Source: Plantago major (taxonomy: Eukaryota > Streptophyta > Magnoliopsida > Lamiales > Plantaginaceae). Taken from it: a stretch of 64,000 nt of DNA. Shown piece by piece: positions 11,728-24,331 of this stretch; the first letter of the stretch is position 1, and every line of letters starts with the position of its first letter. The DNA lies in NCBI GenBank assembly GCA_026545765.1, contig CM048840.1, forward strand, positions 50,158,580 through 50,222,579, written 5' to 3'. The notes under the pieces are model-generated. The model saw nothing but the letters and a program-made list of their open reading frames with translations, did not search any database and was not told where the DNA came from. The position numbers and the translations under genes are program-made.

Positions 11728-12672
11728 TGTTGGGTGAATTTCATATAACTACGGGTGGGTAGTGTATCGAAGATGGATATCTGGAACACAACACAAAGAA
11801 CAAAACAATATTTATACTGCTGAGCGAAGGCTGGGCCTATTTCCTTAAGACTTTATTTGTCCCGCTCTGGTGCTCACGGTTTACGTAACAAATAGTCTCC
11901 CAAGATAGAACAGCAGTGATGAATTAGAATTCTAGCACTTGAACTCTAACTCCGGCGAATTACTACAATAATGGATTAAATAACTAAAGAACATCCAACA
12001 CCCGCCAAGTATAAATAGGAACTCTATTTTATACTTCTTTATCCTCGAATACGGTTAGAAAATCCCATGGAAATTCGTATTCAACGTCCTCCAAATTTAA
12101 AAGTTACTTAGGACTTGAAATCCGTAAAGGATAAACTATCTTGTTGATCCTCCACAATTCTCCTAGAAGAGAATCGGCGATTGGATGATCATCTGGATTA
12201 TGTGTGTTATTAAAACCGAAATAGGGGAGCCCTATATATAGATATTCAAAGGTTACAAGGAAAAGATGCAATTGTTGAACCAAACCTCTCTGTATCCGAA
12301 TAGATAATCCGAATCGGTTCCATATCCATTCACAAAATCGGTGAGCCTAGTTGGAAAGACACAACACCTTCCAACATGCAGGTCTCAAGTTCGACACCCA
12401 ACAGGTGCAACTCTTTCCAACTTTTCTTTTCCTTTTCTCAACAACCTTCCAAGGTGTTCCATAAGGTACCAAGTTCAAACCTCTTCTTACACACCTTTTT
12501 TTTTATCCATATATATTTACATTTATTTTGTCGGAATTTATCGCAACCTCATTGCGAATACCATCGTATTAATAATTACAAGTGGTCTATTTGTGTATTA
12601 ATTTCTCATTCATCTTCAATCCGAATTGAGTAATTAAAGACACTAAACACAATTTAATTAAAAATTCCAACA
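11728..12672 (-). repeat. LTR copy (945 bp) of the LARD-like element
   Basis: Begins tgttgggtgaatttc and ends aaaattccaaca on the plus strand, nearly identical to 16613-17561. It contains tRNA-like promoter boxes: agcctagttgg from 12344 and ggtctcaagttcgacacc at 12381-12398. Confidence 0.85.
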
Positions 12673-14000
12673 ATCCCCCACATGAATGAAAATTCATGCA
12701 CACACGTGCTTCACACACTTCAGTTTTCCAGCGAAAAATCATATTGCATCGGGATCGATTGTCATTGACATTGAATCGTCCCTAGTAGAATACCATCGGA
12801 TTTACTTGCCACCCGGTGGACGTGATGCCTTGAACCAGTCGGCGTTTTGTGTAAACCAAGACAATGATATCAACACAATAATTTTCCTTATTGAATCGTT
12901 CCTTTTCTCAGTCCGTTAAAGGCCTTGGACTGCTCGGATTCATAGGTGTTCTCGTTTGAAGCGGCCTACCATACTTCACACCCAAATAGGTGATCTCGTT
13001 CTAAGAGCATTCCTGCCAATGCTCTGCTCGTAAGCTAAAGAGATTAAGAATCTTCTTCAGAGATCATTAAGAGTTTAGTGACTCATCCTCCGCCCGGTCT
13101 GCAGGAGCACTTAAAATGTCTTTCACGGGAATGGCGCAAATGGAGTATAACTCCTAAGTGCTTTTACCTCGAAGTACAAAACTTCACGAGGCACGTACTG
13201 GTCCTTTACAGCTTAGTTGTCCCATTGAACCAAATTCTTGGGATCTCCAGTCAGTATGGTTGGGTTGCCACCGTAAATTTCCTTATTGAGTGGGTCTTAA
13301 GCCCATTCCCCTAGACAGGCAGATTATATGATCAGTTAGGTGTTGCATTTGGTTAGCGGATCCGCATGTTATCCTTTGATTTCACACAATCAATAGTGAT
13401 AACCCACCTATAGATCAACTGCCGAATGGTCTTATGTCTATGATGAAAATTATAGACTAACCATATGACATGTTGTGCTTTGACATATGCTCATCATGTG
13501 ATTGTGTACATCAATCCACATTTTACTTCCACCTATGCTTCACTAACAATCTATGGTTTCTCCATGCATGCCTGAGACAACTCATGTGTTATGACATCGA
13601 TAAGGAAGTATTTCTTTGAGCCATCATGCTCATGCACTCAACATGTACCTTATGCATAAGGATATGCATCTCCATGATTTAAAACTTCACGTTTCATAAG
13701 TCAATAATTTTTTTTTATTGTCTCCAACTATAGAGAATTCTTTTCAACTAGGTTTCACCTTCAGTAAACCACAAAGAATTCAGTTTAGACACAAGAAATT
13801 CACTCGATTCCATGCCACCACAATGGTCTTAATTGAAATCGCATTCTTTGAACCCGTAGTTCAATCGATTTATTCCATGCCGGTAACACGGTCTATTTGG
13901 AATAATCGCAATTTGGACCTACAATCCAACCAATGTTCTTCAAGAAAATTTTCCAACTATTTTCTCCACCTCGAAACAACCACGAGGGAACATTCACAAG

Positions 14001-14055
14001 TATTCATACTTGCACAATCACATGTATTCATACTTGCACAATCACATGTATGCAC
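14001..14055. repeat. 24-bp tandem repeat
   Basis: The unit tattcatacttgcacaatca plus catg is repeated twice, followed by a partial third unit, just left of the CACTA element. Confidence 0.8.
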
Positions 14056-14075
14056 AACTTTGTATTGGATACACC

Positions 14076-15201
14076 CACTACAAGAATTCTGCTGTAACGG
14101 GACGGATTTTATAAAACTTATCCGTCGCTCTGTAGCGACGGATAAGTTTATCCGTCGCTACAGAGCGTTGACCAAGATTTAAAAAAAAAAAAAAAATTAG
14201 CGACGGATAGATCTATCCGTCGCTATAGCCGAAAAAAAAAAAGAAGCGGATAGATCTAGATCTATCCGTCGCTAAAAGCCTAAAAAAAAAACCATATATC
14301 TCCTCCACCACCTCCTTTCCTCCACCACTTCTCCTCCATTTCTCCTCTCCTCCTCCTCCCACCACCACCTTTCTCCTTCCACCACCTTTCTCCTCCACCA
14401 CCACCATCCACCACCATCCTCCTCCACCACCATCTCCACCACCACCATCCACCACCATCCTCCTCCACCACCATCTCCACCACCACCACCTCTCTCCTCC
14501 CACCACCATCTCCACCACCACCTCTCTCCTCCCACCACCACCGCACCACCACCATCTCCACCACCACCACCACCACCTCTCTCCTCCCACCACCACCGCA
14601 CCACCACCACCACCACCTCTCTCCTCCCACCACCACCGCACCACCACCATCTCCACCACCACCACCACCTCTCTCCTCCCACCACCACCACCACCTTTCC
14701 TCCTCCCCCCACCTCCGCGCCACCCCCACCCTGCCACCTCCCCTGCCACCACCGCACCACCTGTCTCCTCCCACCACCACCGCACTGCATTTAATACAAA
14801 TTGATCTGAATATAAAATTGAATACAAATTAATCCGTATCTGAATACAAATCAATATCTCGTATCTGAATACAAATTGATAATGAATTAATCCAGATATC
14901 TGAATATAAAATTGAATCTGGATTTTATTTTTTTTAAAATAGAAATGGGGCGACGGATAGATCTATCCGTCGCCACGTGGGGGGACGGATAGAATCTATC
15001 CGTCGCCCCATTATCAATTTAAAAAAAAAAAAATGGTCAATCCGTCGTCCAATCCGTCGCGAATTGGACGACGGATTGTTATCCGTCGCCACAGCTCCAG
15101 GGGGGCGACGGATAGAATATCCGTCGCCAGAGCTGGGGCGACGGATAGATGGCCTGTAGCGACGGATCTATCCGTCGCTACAGGCCAGATTTTTTGTAGT
15201 G
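14076..15201. mobile_element. Non-autonomous CACTA (En/Spm) element
   Basis: The left end is cactacaagaattctgctg. The right end is the inverse of cactacaaaaaatctggcc. Both are flanked by the 3-bp duplication acc (14073-14075 and 15202-15204), diagnostic for CACTA transposons. Subterminal regions at both ends carry many direct and inverted copies of tccgtcgc, several as palindromes such as gcgacggatagatctatccg; such arrays are transposase-binding sites in this superfamily. The middle is a CCA-rich simple repeat. No transposase is encoded, so it would need a partner element. It sits inside the LTR element, so it inserted later. Confidence 0.9.
14298..14780. repeat. CCA-rich imperfect microsatellite inside the CACTA element
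   Basis: About 480 bp of (cca)n with cctctctcctcccacca interruptions in longer imperfect units. It creates long Gly/Trp/Val-only frames on the minus strand that are not genes. Confidence 0.9.
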
Positions 15202-16612
15202 ACCATGCTCTTGCGCTATCATGTGCCAAATGTTGGAAGTATTCCTCAAGAATTTCCGTCTTTCCCACATTTATAGAACTTCAAGCCATTATATATTTAA
15301 CGTGGTCTGAGCTTTCATGTCGAGAAACTAAATTCCACATTATGGGATCCACTTAAATAACACTTAAATTCTAACAAGATTCAAAGATCACCAGTCTCAT
15401 GTGCATTCAAAACCGCCCCCACATGAGAGATGATTCTTTTGAATCTCAGCTAGAGAGCGCAAAACTCCCCTGAGCACATGAACGGGGATTGAAGACTTTA
15501 CACATTTAATGTGGTCCTTTTTCATATGCCTGGAAATAGAATTTCTGCATAACAAGACTCACTTAAATGATACTTGATTCCAATAAGCATGAACCAAAAA
15601 GTCCCATTCACACTTCCCACACTAGAAAAATTTCTCATGTAATTCATGCATAACAAGTACACGTGCATTGAATATGACAACATACACAATCATCACTCAA
15701 TATTACATAAACGAAATGTAATAAACTCATCATACAAACAAGCTTGACAACACATAGCTTGCATACTTTTGTATGATCGCAAATAGATGATTGAACCAAA
15801 ACAGGCATATAATGCAACTTCACAATGCAACAACATAAGAACAAATACTGCCTTTAACTTTTTCTCAAGTTTCAGGTTAAAATCACAATAAGTTTCAACA
15901 TATACGTACTAACAAAGTTCAACGAGAAACAAGTACGTAAAAAGTAAGGTCACATTGCATCATAAGTCATTTGATACAAAACTAAAAATTCCAACACAAA
16001 ATGGAATATAACATGCCATACTTATAAAACTTGTAATTAACCATAAATGGAACAAACCACTTCACGAGAGAGAAACAAGATCAAGGAAATTAGAAAAGAA
16101 AAAGATGTCTACATAAATACTGGACCGTCACACCGAACAGGTCTCTAGTAAGTCTCACATCGTTTCACTTATTTCCAGTAAAGCACACGTTTCCAACGGA
16201 CAGTAAGAAATTAAATCAATTTCACAAATGGTGCAAATAAACAGCGGTAAACCGATCGTAGAAACAAACACATAGTCATACATAATTAATCAATCCATGC
16301 ACAATAAATTACTCAAGTAATTGCCTCAATCATCATATCTTTGAAACATTAATGAAAACATTACCCGTTTCCACAGCAGGGGGCTTTGCATCATGATTTT
16401 CCCTTGACATATAATAGCAACTACTTGACCACCAACTTCAACTTCAGTTCGAACGTACAACTCTATAGCATCGAGACCAATTTTTATGTCCTCTGTTCGA
16501 AACGCTCCGCACAAACTTCTGTTTCCGAATGGACACCAATCTTGTAGTCATCTTCGAACATACACCTTCATACCATCTCGATACTTACCACAAAATAAAT
16601 AAAGTCTTAAGT

Positions 16613-17561
16613 TGTTGGGTGAATTTCATATAACTACGGGTGGGTAGTGTATTGAAGATGGATATCTGGAACACAACACAAAGAACAAAACAATATTTAT
16701 ACTGCTGAGCGAAGGCTGGGCCTATTTCCTTAAGACTTTATTTGTCCCGCTCTGGTGCTCACGGTTTATGTAACAAATAGTCTCCCAAGATAGAACAGTA
16801 GTGATGAATTAGAATTCTAGCACTTGAACTCTAACTCCGGCGAATTACTACAATAATGGATTAAATAACTAAAGAACATCTAACACCTGCCAAGTATAAA
16901 TAGGAACTCTATTTTATACTTCTTTATCCTCGAATACGATTAGAAAATCCCATGGAAATTCGTATTCAACGTCCTCCAAACTTAAAAGTTACTTAGGACT
17001 TGAAATCCGTAAAGGATAAACTATCTTGGTGATCCTCCACAATTCTCCTAGAAGAGAATCGGCGATTGGATGATCATCTGGATTATGTGTGTTATTAAAA
17101 CCGAAATAGGGGAGCCCTATATATAGATATTCAAAGGTTACAAGGAAAAGATGCAATTGTTGAACCAAACCTCTCTGTGTCCGAATAGATAATCCCGAAT
17201 CGGTTCCATATCCATTCACAAAAATCGGTGAGCCTAGTTGGAAAGACACAACACCTTCCAACATGCAGGTCTCAAGTTCGACACCCAATAGGTGCAACTC
17301 TTTCCAACTTTTCTTTTCCTTTTCTCAACAACCTTCCAAGGTGTTCCATAAGGTACCAAGTTCAAACCTCTTCTTACACACCTTTTTTTTTTTATCCATA
17401 TATATTTACATTTATTTTGTCGGAATTGATCGCAACCTCATTGTGAATACCATCGTATTAATAATTACAAGCGGTCTATTTGTGCATTAATTTCTCATTC
17501 ATCTTCAATCCGAATTTAGTAATTAAAGACACTAAACACACTTTAATTAAAAATTCCAACA
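16613..17561 (-). repeat. LTR copy (949 bp) of the LARD-like element
   Basis: Right-hand LTR, starting tgttgggtgaatttc and ending aaattccaaca, followed by the gtact target duplication. It carries the same tRNA-like box pair as the 11728 copy. Confidence 0.85.
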
Positions 17562-18399
17562 GTACTCCGACCGGTAAATCATGTTATGCCATGTATGGCC
17601 ACCATAGGTGACGGTGGAACCTACGATGCCAAGTGAGCTCGTTAATGAAAATATAAGAATCATAAGTTAACGCCAAGTCAAGTAAATTCTTTTAAGAGTC
17701 AAGTCAAATTATGCTAAGGGTCAAGTCATGGGTTAAGTTGCATTACATTAAGTCAAGACTAAAAGATGTAAAAGATGCAAAGATAGAACCCGTAGTCATG
17801 GCACGTGCATGAAACTTTGCTTAGTCGGTGGTTTGACTAACCCCTATTTATAAACAAATTTTAGGTAATGAGTTGGAGCTACCTGGAGCAGGTACTGACG
17901 TTCTTGCACAGTGATCATGGCGTACGTCCATTCATTGCCACCATTGTTCTTCTTTTACATTTAAATCATGCATCGTACTATCACTTAATACTTTGTTTCT
18001 AGTGCGGCTTGTGCAAGACATTTGAACGTTTATACTTCCACATTTTCACGCTTTATGTTCACGGATTTCATGACATGGACGATTGGCGCGTTTTGCGTTG
18101 TTTCACGTTTTATGTTCAGATAAAATCGTTATCATCGTTTTTACAAGTACACGAGTTAGCGTGAATTATATTTTCATAGTTTGTCAAAATTATGGGCGGT
18201 ACATGTACACTCATTTTCATTGTGTTGTCATTTTAAAATTTTATGGAGACAAATTGAACTTATTTTTAATTTGTCGAGATGATTTTTACATTGATACACA
18301 TTTAACGTGAAATTTAAACATTTAATTTAATAAAAATAATCTAGATATTTTGCATTGTATGAAGCAAAAAAATCATTTAGGTCTATTATATAATGTTTT
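17562..18399. other. Intergenic region right of the LTR element
   Basis: Low-complexity aagtcaagt-rich sequence continuing the pre-insertion DNA seen left of 11046. No recognised gene. Confidence 0.35.
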
Positions 18400-20905
18400 A
18401 GAACGGTACACATGAAATGAATTCTGCACAGGGCCTCCAATTATATGAGCCGGCAAACACAAGCAAAGCCAGCGAACTGATCTGCATCAAGTACTGTTGT
18501 AAAAAGACAAACCATTCCCATAAATCAGAAACAGGCATGGAAGAAATCGATCCGGGTTACTCATACAAAGCCCAGATTAGTCGTGTGAAGGTACAAGTTT
18601 TAAAAACATGTAAGGCAGACTCTCCGGACCACTCAAACACATAGGACACACATTAGCTACATTCATTTTGCTCTAATCAGATTTTGGAGCACAAGCAGTC
18701 CATCTGTAAGTAGTCGCCAAATAAACACCCTGATTTTATGAGGAACAGGAATCTTCCAAATAAAATTCCAATTCTTCCTAATCGGATTAGAGCTTGAGGC
18801 AGCCCCTGCAGATCGAATTTTCAGTTCCCGAGCTACATAATATGTCGTCTTGACAGAATAGTAGTCGTTCTTTGTAAAGAACCACCTGCGAGTATCAACA
18901 GCAGCCACACACCCAACGGGAATTTGCAAAAATGTCTGAAATGTCTTCCTGCTGCCAGAATACCCACTGTAAGGCTTCTATGTTCCAACTTCTTCCATCA
19001 GGCTGAATAAAATTGGCTACTGATATGTCACCAAGATTATACAAATCTGGTGTAAGAGGCTTGCGGCCTGTCTTCCTAGGAATCCAATTGTCCCGCCAAA
19101 CACTCACCGCCTTCCCATCTCCAATGCGCCAAATAAGACCCTGCTTTACTAACTCAATAGAACCAAAAAATACTCTTCCATGTGAATGAGGAATTCGGAT
19201 TAGGACTTGCATCTAGAACATCGCAATCAGGGAAAGTACTTGGCGTTCAAAACCCTACTCAACAAAGAATCAGGATTTTGAATAATCCTCCACACTTGTT
19301 TGCCTATCATTGCAAGATTAAAGGAACTTAAATCACGAAAGCCCATACCTCCATCTCTCTTACTGTTACACAAAGTATCCCACTTAACCCAATGAATCTT
19401 ATCTTTTTGCCCATCACCCCACCAAAATCTGGAAATAATGGATTCGAGCTCATGGAGAAGGTACTCGGGTAATTTAAAACTCCCCATAACATACGTAGGA
19501 ATGGATTGAAGGACATATTTAATCATAACTTCTTTTCCAACTTTAGAAAGGTGTTTCTCCCCGAATCCTTGAGTTTTAGCCCACAAACGCTCTCTAATCC
19601 AACTAAATACCTCTCTTTTAGATTTACCCAACTCCGTAGGAAGACCAAGGTACTTCTCATGCTTCTCAACGACCCGAACAGGTAATACCCCTCTCACCTC
19701 CTCCACCCTCTCCCTCCCCGCATTTCTACTAAACACCACCTCCGACTTATCCAAGTTAATAATCTGCCCTGACGACAAGCTATACTTACGAAGAATATTA
19801 TTAACCTCAAGAGCTGCATCCTTAGTAGCCTCACAAAAGATAAGAGTGTCGCCAGCAAAGAGCAAATGTGAAATACTTGGTGCACTAGGACTCACAGTAA
19901 CCCCCCGAATCCCCCCCCCCCCCCCCGGCATCAACTAGTAACGAGCTAAAAGTTTCAGTACAGAACATAAACAAGGGGATAAGGGATCCCCTTCTCTAAG
20001 ACCTCTCTCAGGCTGGATAGGACCAAATAATTCTCCATTTAGATTCATGGAGTAGGAAACAGATCCTACAGAACACACACAGAGCATAATTAACTGAATA
20101 AAAGCATGATCAAATCCTAACTTTTCTAACACACGCTCCAGGAAACACCATTCAACCCGATCATAAGCTTTACTCATATCCAATTTCAAAGCCATAAAAA
20201 TATCTTTGCCTTTCATTTTTCTTTTTAAAAAATGAATAATCTCGTAAGAAACTAAAACATTATCAGTGATTAAACGATTAGGCACAAAAGCAGACTGGGT
20301 CTCGGCTATGATATTATGCATGTGAGGCTTGAGTCTATTATTAATAGTTTTAGAAGTTATTTTCAAAATAACATTACTCAAGCGAATCGGCCAAAATTGG
20401 GTAATCAGTTCAAGTGGTTTGCATTTAGGAATCAGGATAATATGGGTATAGTTAAGAACAGGATTCAAGCAACACTGATTAAGAATGCCCAGCACACAGG
20501 CAGTAATATTTTTTCCCAATAAGATGCCAAAAATTTTGATAAAAAAGTGCAGGCATACTTTTCGTAGGGAACATATCAAAAATGACCAGGGGATTTGGTA
20601 GGGAACATATCAAAAAGTGATTTTCGTACCTCTTTAGGAGTGAACTGACTGGCCAGATCTCTGTTGATGGAGTGGTCAACCTTCGATCTCATAGTTCTTA
20701 CCTCCTCAATATCCTGAGTAGCTAGCTGAATACTGAAAAAAATTCCTTTGAAATACTCCATTGCTATACCTCCCATATCACCCAAATCTGACTGTAATAT
20801 ACACCCTCCGCATCCTTTAATCCTTCGATTTAATTCCGATTTGCCCTTTTCGAGGCTTGGGCATGGAAGAACTTAGTATTTCGATCCCCTTTTCAAGCAT
20901 GGATA
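18400..20905 (-). pseudogene. L1-type LINE reverse transcriptase pseudogene
   Basis: The minus strand reads, in order: a WLKRGDRNTKFFHA-like motif in broken frames (about 20890), FTPKEVRKSLFDMFPTKSPG, PALFYQNFW, the RT core AFVPNRLITDNVLVSYE, LKLDMSKAYDRVEW and LREGDPLSP, then ISHLLFAGDTLIF, EKYLGLPTELGKSKREVF, FWWGDGQKDKIHWVKW, and a zf-RVT tail KIPVPHKIRVFIWRLL with CPMCL. The catalytic FADD has become FAGD (Asp to Gly). Frames break after the LSPC motif and in the tail. A run of 16 C at 19911-19926 sits in the RT, and about 20620-20569 contains a small duplication of gtagggaacatatcaaaaa. Endonuclease and ORF1 are absent, as is usual for 5'-truncated LINEs. Confidence 0.85.
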
Positions 20906-21080
20906 TTTTTATAACAGTATAAGTTATCTAGATACCGTGTCAATAATGACTTTGTGATATCGGGCTGACATATAATAACATGACTAAGTGTTACCAATTT
21001 AGATGGAACTATGAATGGCAAAGAAATGGAATTAGCATAAAAATATAATTATCCAATCTGAATAGCAATGAGATAAAAAT

Positions 21081-21130
<50 letters not shown>

Positions 21131-21580
21131 TCCACGAATGATGTAATTAGAGTGATAACAAGTACGGTCCTCTAAGTTAGACTGTGACAGCCCAACGAGA
21201 GATTAAACTATTTCCAAAGAAACCTTATGACTACTAAGTCATGTTGAAGGCTATGACAGTATAACCCGAATTGATCGGTTAATACTAACTAGGTTTGTGT
21301 TCTAGAATTAGTATGGTGACTGAATTCAACAGGTTAGAATTCATAGAGTCGTCATGTCTTTAATGGTTATAAACTAACAACTAATGTGTTTTAGGCATCG
21401 ATTCAACCTATGGAACGAAAGCTCCTTAAATGATTTGGTGTTAGGAATACCAATCATTAATTCACACACGCTAGTTCGTCTTTACACAAAACACATATTA
21501 GTTATATGCATTAAATACGAAGAACCCTAGCTAGCATGCATAGATACATTATCATCCCATAAGAGGTTGTTTAGCCACTA
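20906..21580. other. Intergenic, AT-rich, with (ATT)n microsatellite
   Basis: No gene was recognised. An uninterrupted tta/att run occupies about 21082-21130. Confidence 0.5.
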
Positions 21581-21830
21581 CTCCCTCCGTCCCGGAGAAC
21601 TTCATACATTAGGGTTAGCGCGCAGTTTTATGCGAAAAGTTAAAGTAATGATAGAATATAGAAGAAGTGGGAAAAGTGTACTTTTAATGGCAAATTGTGT
21701 AATTTGAGTGTAAAGTTGAGATTGTTTATTATTTGTTGGGTGTGGGGTAGCTTCTTTTTTTAGTAATGTATGAAGTTCTGTGGGACGGCTAAAAATGGCA
21801 AATGTATGAAGTTCTGCGGGACGGAGAGAG
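21581..21830. mobile_element. Stowaway-type MITE
   Basis: 250 bp with terminal inverted repeats ctccctccgtcccggagaac and, inverted at the right, ctctctccgtcccgcagaac, flanked by TA on both sides. The CTCCCTCCGTCCC start and TA target are diagnostic of Stowaway (Tc1/mariner-derived) MITEs. It encodes nothing. Confidence 0.85.
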
Positions 21831-22690
21831 TAATAGATAATGTAGACATAATCATAATAGTAGAATAACACATGAATAGAAAATTGATAGAATAAATACA
21901 AAAGTAATTGAGTCGATACAATTGTCACGATTCCGGGATAAACAACGAAGAACTCGAATTCTACTTGAAAAAAAAACCGTAATATGGTCCTTTAGAAGAA
22001 TCCTAAGTTGAATTACAAGGGAAACTATTCAATTTCTCAAATCAAAGTGGTGGAAATTGCTTTGGTTCAAGTTCTAGGTCTTCATAATGTCACAAAGCAA
22101 GAAGTAATTCGAAAATAGCAAAAAATACATATATAGGGGGAAAAATGGCGTGTTGGCGTTCACAAGCTCGCGAGCCACAGTTTTTTTTCCTACTCAATGC
22201 GAGTGGAGTTGGTGAACACCAACTCAATTCGCTAGTTTTCTTACTAGTTGGTGTTCGCCAACTAGCTTCGATCAAAGTTAGCGTTCACTAACTTCCTAAA
22301 GTTGACCCTCGGTGTATTTTTGTGCTCCCGACGCCCGTCTAAGGCATTGAAACTGCGTCTTCCTTAAGAATGCATAGAAACACACCCATTTTTGTCTCCA
22401 AACAATGCGGTTTGCACCAAACACCTACAAATGAACAAAACATAAACAAGTAATGAAACTCGACACAATAAACAATAAAAAGACTCAAGAACGACAAACA
22501 TGTGGGAAAAAATACAAGATGAATGTTTGTGGTTCCCTTTTACTCACCCTATGTAAAAATGGTTACACATTGTGTACGTGTTAATTTGATTAATTCAGTA
22601 AATTCTGAGTATCGTGATAGTTGGTACAAGCCTCTTTTCCTAATTATTGTGTGCAATGAACAATAAAGTTGGATTTACAAGACACTAAAA

Positions 22691-22772
<82 letters not shown>

Positions 22773-24263
22773 TAAGAAATTAACATATAAGTATGTGCAA
22801 AGTTGAAATAAATTTACAATGACACGTAAATCAAAGTTGAGGTAATTGAGATTAAATTGGTCATTTATTCAAAATATCAATGACATGGCACTATGATGAC
22901 GAGATTTGTCGGGATCTCAGTCTGGGAAACATTGGGATCGTTTGTTATGTTATGCCACCAGCATAGATGTATAAATCCCGGACATGCCTGGAAGCGTTCT
23001 AGGATATTAGGATCATTGCAGGATTGACAACATTGATGAGTATTATGAATTCTCAGGTAGACAAACATGTTTTATTGATTTACTATATACCTTGAGACGA
23101 ATATAACACAAAGTGTGAGCAACCGAGGTTCAAACTTGTTACCAGTGTGGTGCCAAGTGAAATTCAAATATGTGACAAATAAGATATGGGTGGTATTGTT
23201 AATCAAAAGAATTTTATATACTTTTTTTTGGATCAGAATACAAATGTTTTAATTCAGGACATAAAATAATTTGAAATGAAGTATTTGATTAGGCTGGTGT
23301 ACTTTGGACATGAACAAAAGGATGGATTATAGGCCAAATAGTTAACTACGACAAGAATTTAGAATTTCTCCCAAAATGTTGTTTCCAGTATTGAGGCTCG
23401 AACACGACAAAATTGATAATACATTTATTGGGCCAAAATCCATAGCCCCATAAGGTCATAAAACAGGTAAAACACATACAATACATTGAATATATGATCC
23501 TAGTGATTAGATAAAACTCCCGAAGAAGATGATTTCTAGGAATGAAGAGTTAATTATATTTATGACATGATGCAAAACTCGTGTTGTATAATGCAATATG
23601 CTCTTGTCCTAGACATTGTTTGGTTCAAAAGGAATGTGAGCCTCTGCTATTCTTCAATTCTCTATTAAATTTGGCTGCTTGATTTCTCCTTTCGAGATAT
23701 ACAATTCTTAATAATCTAGTTAGGGGGTGAGGCAGAAGGGGGCATAGTGGTGTGTTCCCTGTTGCATCAAGTGCCCCTTGATCTCGATGTTCCAAACAAC
23801 AGCAGGAACAACAACACTCGTTTATGGATACGGAGAACGGATTGCATATGAATTGGTGGTGTAGATACTAGATTTGAAGAAAGGCTTGGCGGCTTGCATT
23901 AGGTTTTCAGAGAGCGATTTTCTCACTAACAAATTTTAGGTTAGTGAAAAATAATTCACCTTACAGGAAAGATGAAGTTTTTGATGAAATCACAGAGCTT
24001 TTAGAGTGATAATCTTGGAGTTGATTTATTGTTGAAGTATATACGTGTGTGTTGGAGTGAGAGAAAAACTAGATATATATGGGAAAGATTAGATTTCGAA
24101 CTTTCTCTTTACTTTTCCTAAATTTTTGTTAAAACAAAGACGGGAAAACCATTTTTTCCTCCAATTTCCTTTTCTTTATTTGAAATCCCTCAAACCATGC
24201 AGAGCCTTACATTAATTCATTTTTATTAAAATTTTCATCCTTTAATATAACACTCTTAGCCCT
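21831..24263. other. Intergenic region upstream of the defensin gene
   Basis: No coding signal was recognised. A perfect (AT)n microsatellite of about 78 bp lies at 22692-22770. Around 22200-22290 are small palindromes (gttggtgaacaccaac). The rest is AT-rich unique sequence. Confidence 0.45.
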
Positions 24264-24271
24264 TATAAATA
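24264..24271 (+). promoter_or_regulatory. TATA box of the defensin gene
   Basis: A perfect tataaata lies 61 bp upstream of the ATG at 24332, the usual TATA position given a short 5' leader. Confidence 0.6.
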
Positions 24272-24331
24272 CCCACGTTCCGTATCATTCTTATCACAAC
24301 AAAAACTCATCTAATAAAGTTGCTAAACAAT

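Larger units (their letters stand above)
11046..17561 (-). mobile_element. Large non-coding LTR retroelement (LARD-like) with rearranged end
   Basis: The outer boundaries carry a perfect 5-bp target duplication, gtact at 11041-11045 and 17562-17566. A full LTR (TGTTGG...CCAACA) occurs at 16613-17561 and again at 11728-12672. A first partial copy (11046-11257) and an inverted, more diverged LTR segment (11258-11727) lie at the left end. A GTGGGGGAT purine tract next to the LTR at 12673 (minus strand) sets the orientation. No gag or pol motif was found in the 3.9-kb interior, which instead hosts a CACTA element at 14076-15201. Lack of coding capacity with long LTRs fits a LARD; the superfamily is unresolved. 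Confidence 0.7.

Noticed and set aside
12341..12633. Two overlapping plus-strand frames, repeated at 17228-17490
   Set aside because: They fall in the non-coding LTRs and owe their duplication to the LTR pair.
14213..14854. Three long overlapping minus-strand frames rich in Gly, Trp and Val
   Set aside because: They are translations of the (CCA)n simple repeat in the CACTA element; all frames stay open only because of the repeat.
22692..22770. (AT)n tract as a regulatory or matrix-attachment site
   Set aside because: It is an ordinary dinucleotide microsatellite and nothing around it supports a specific function.
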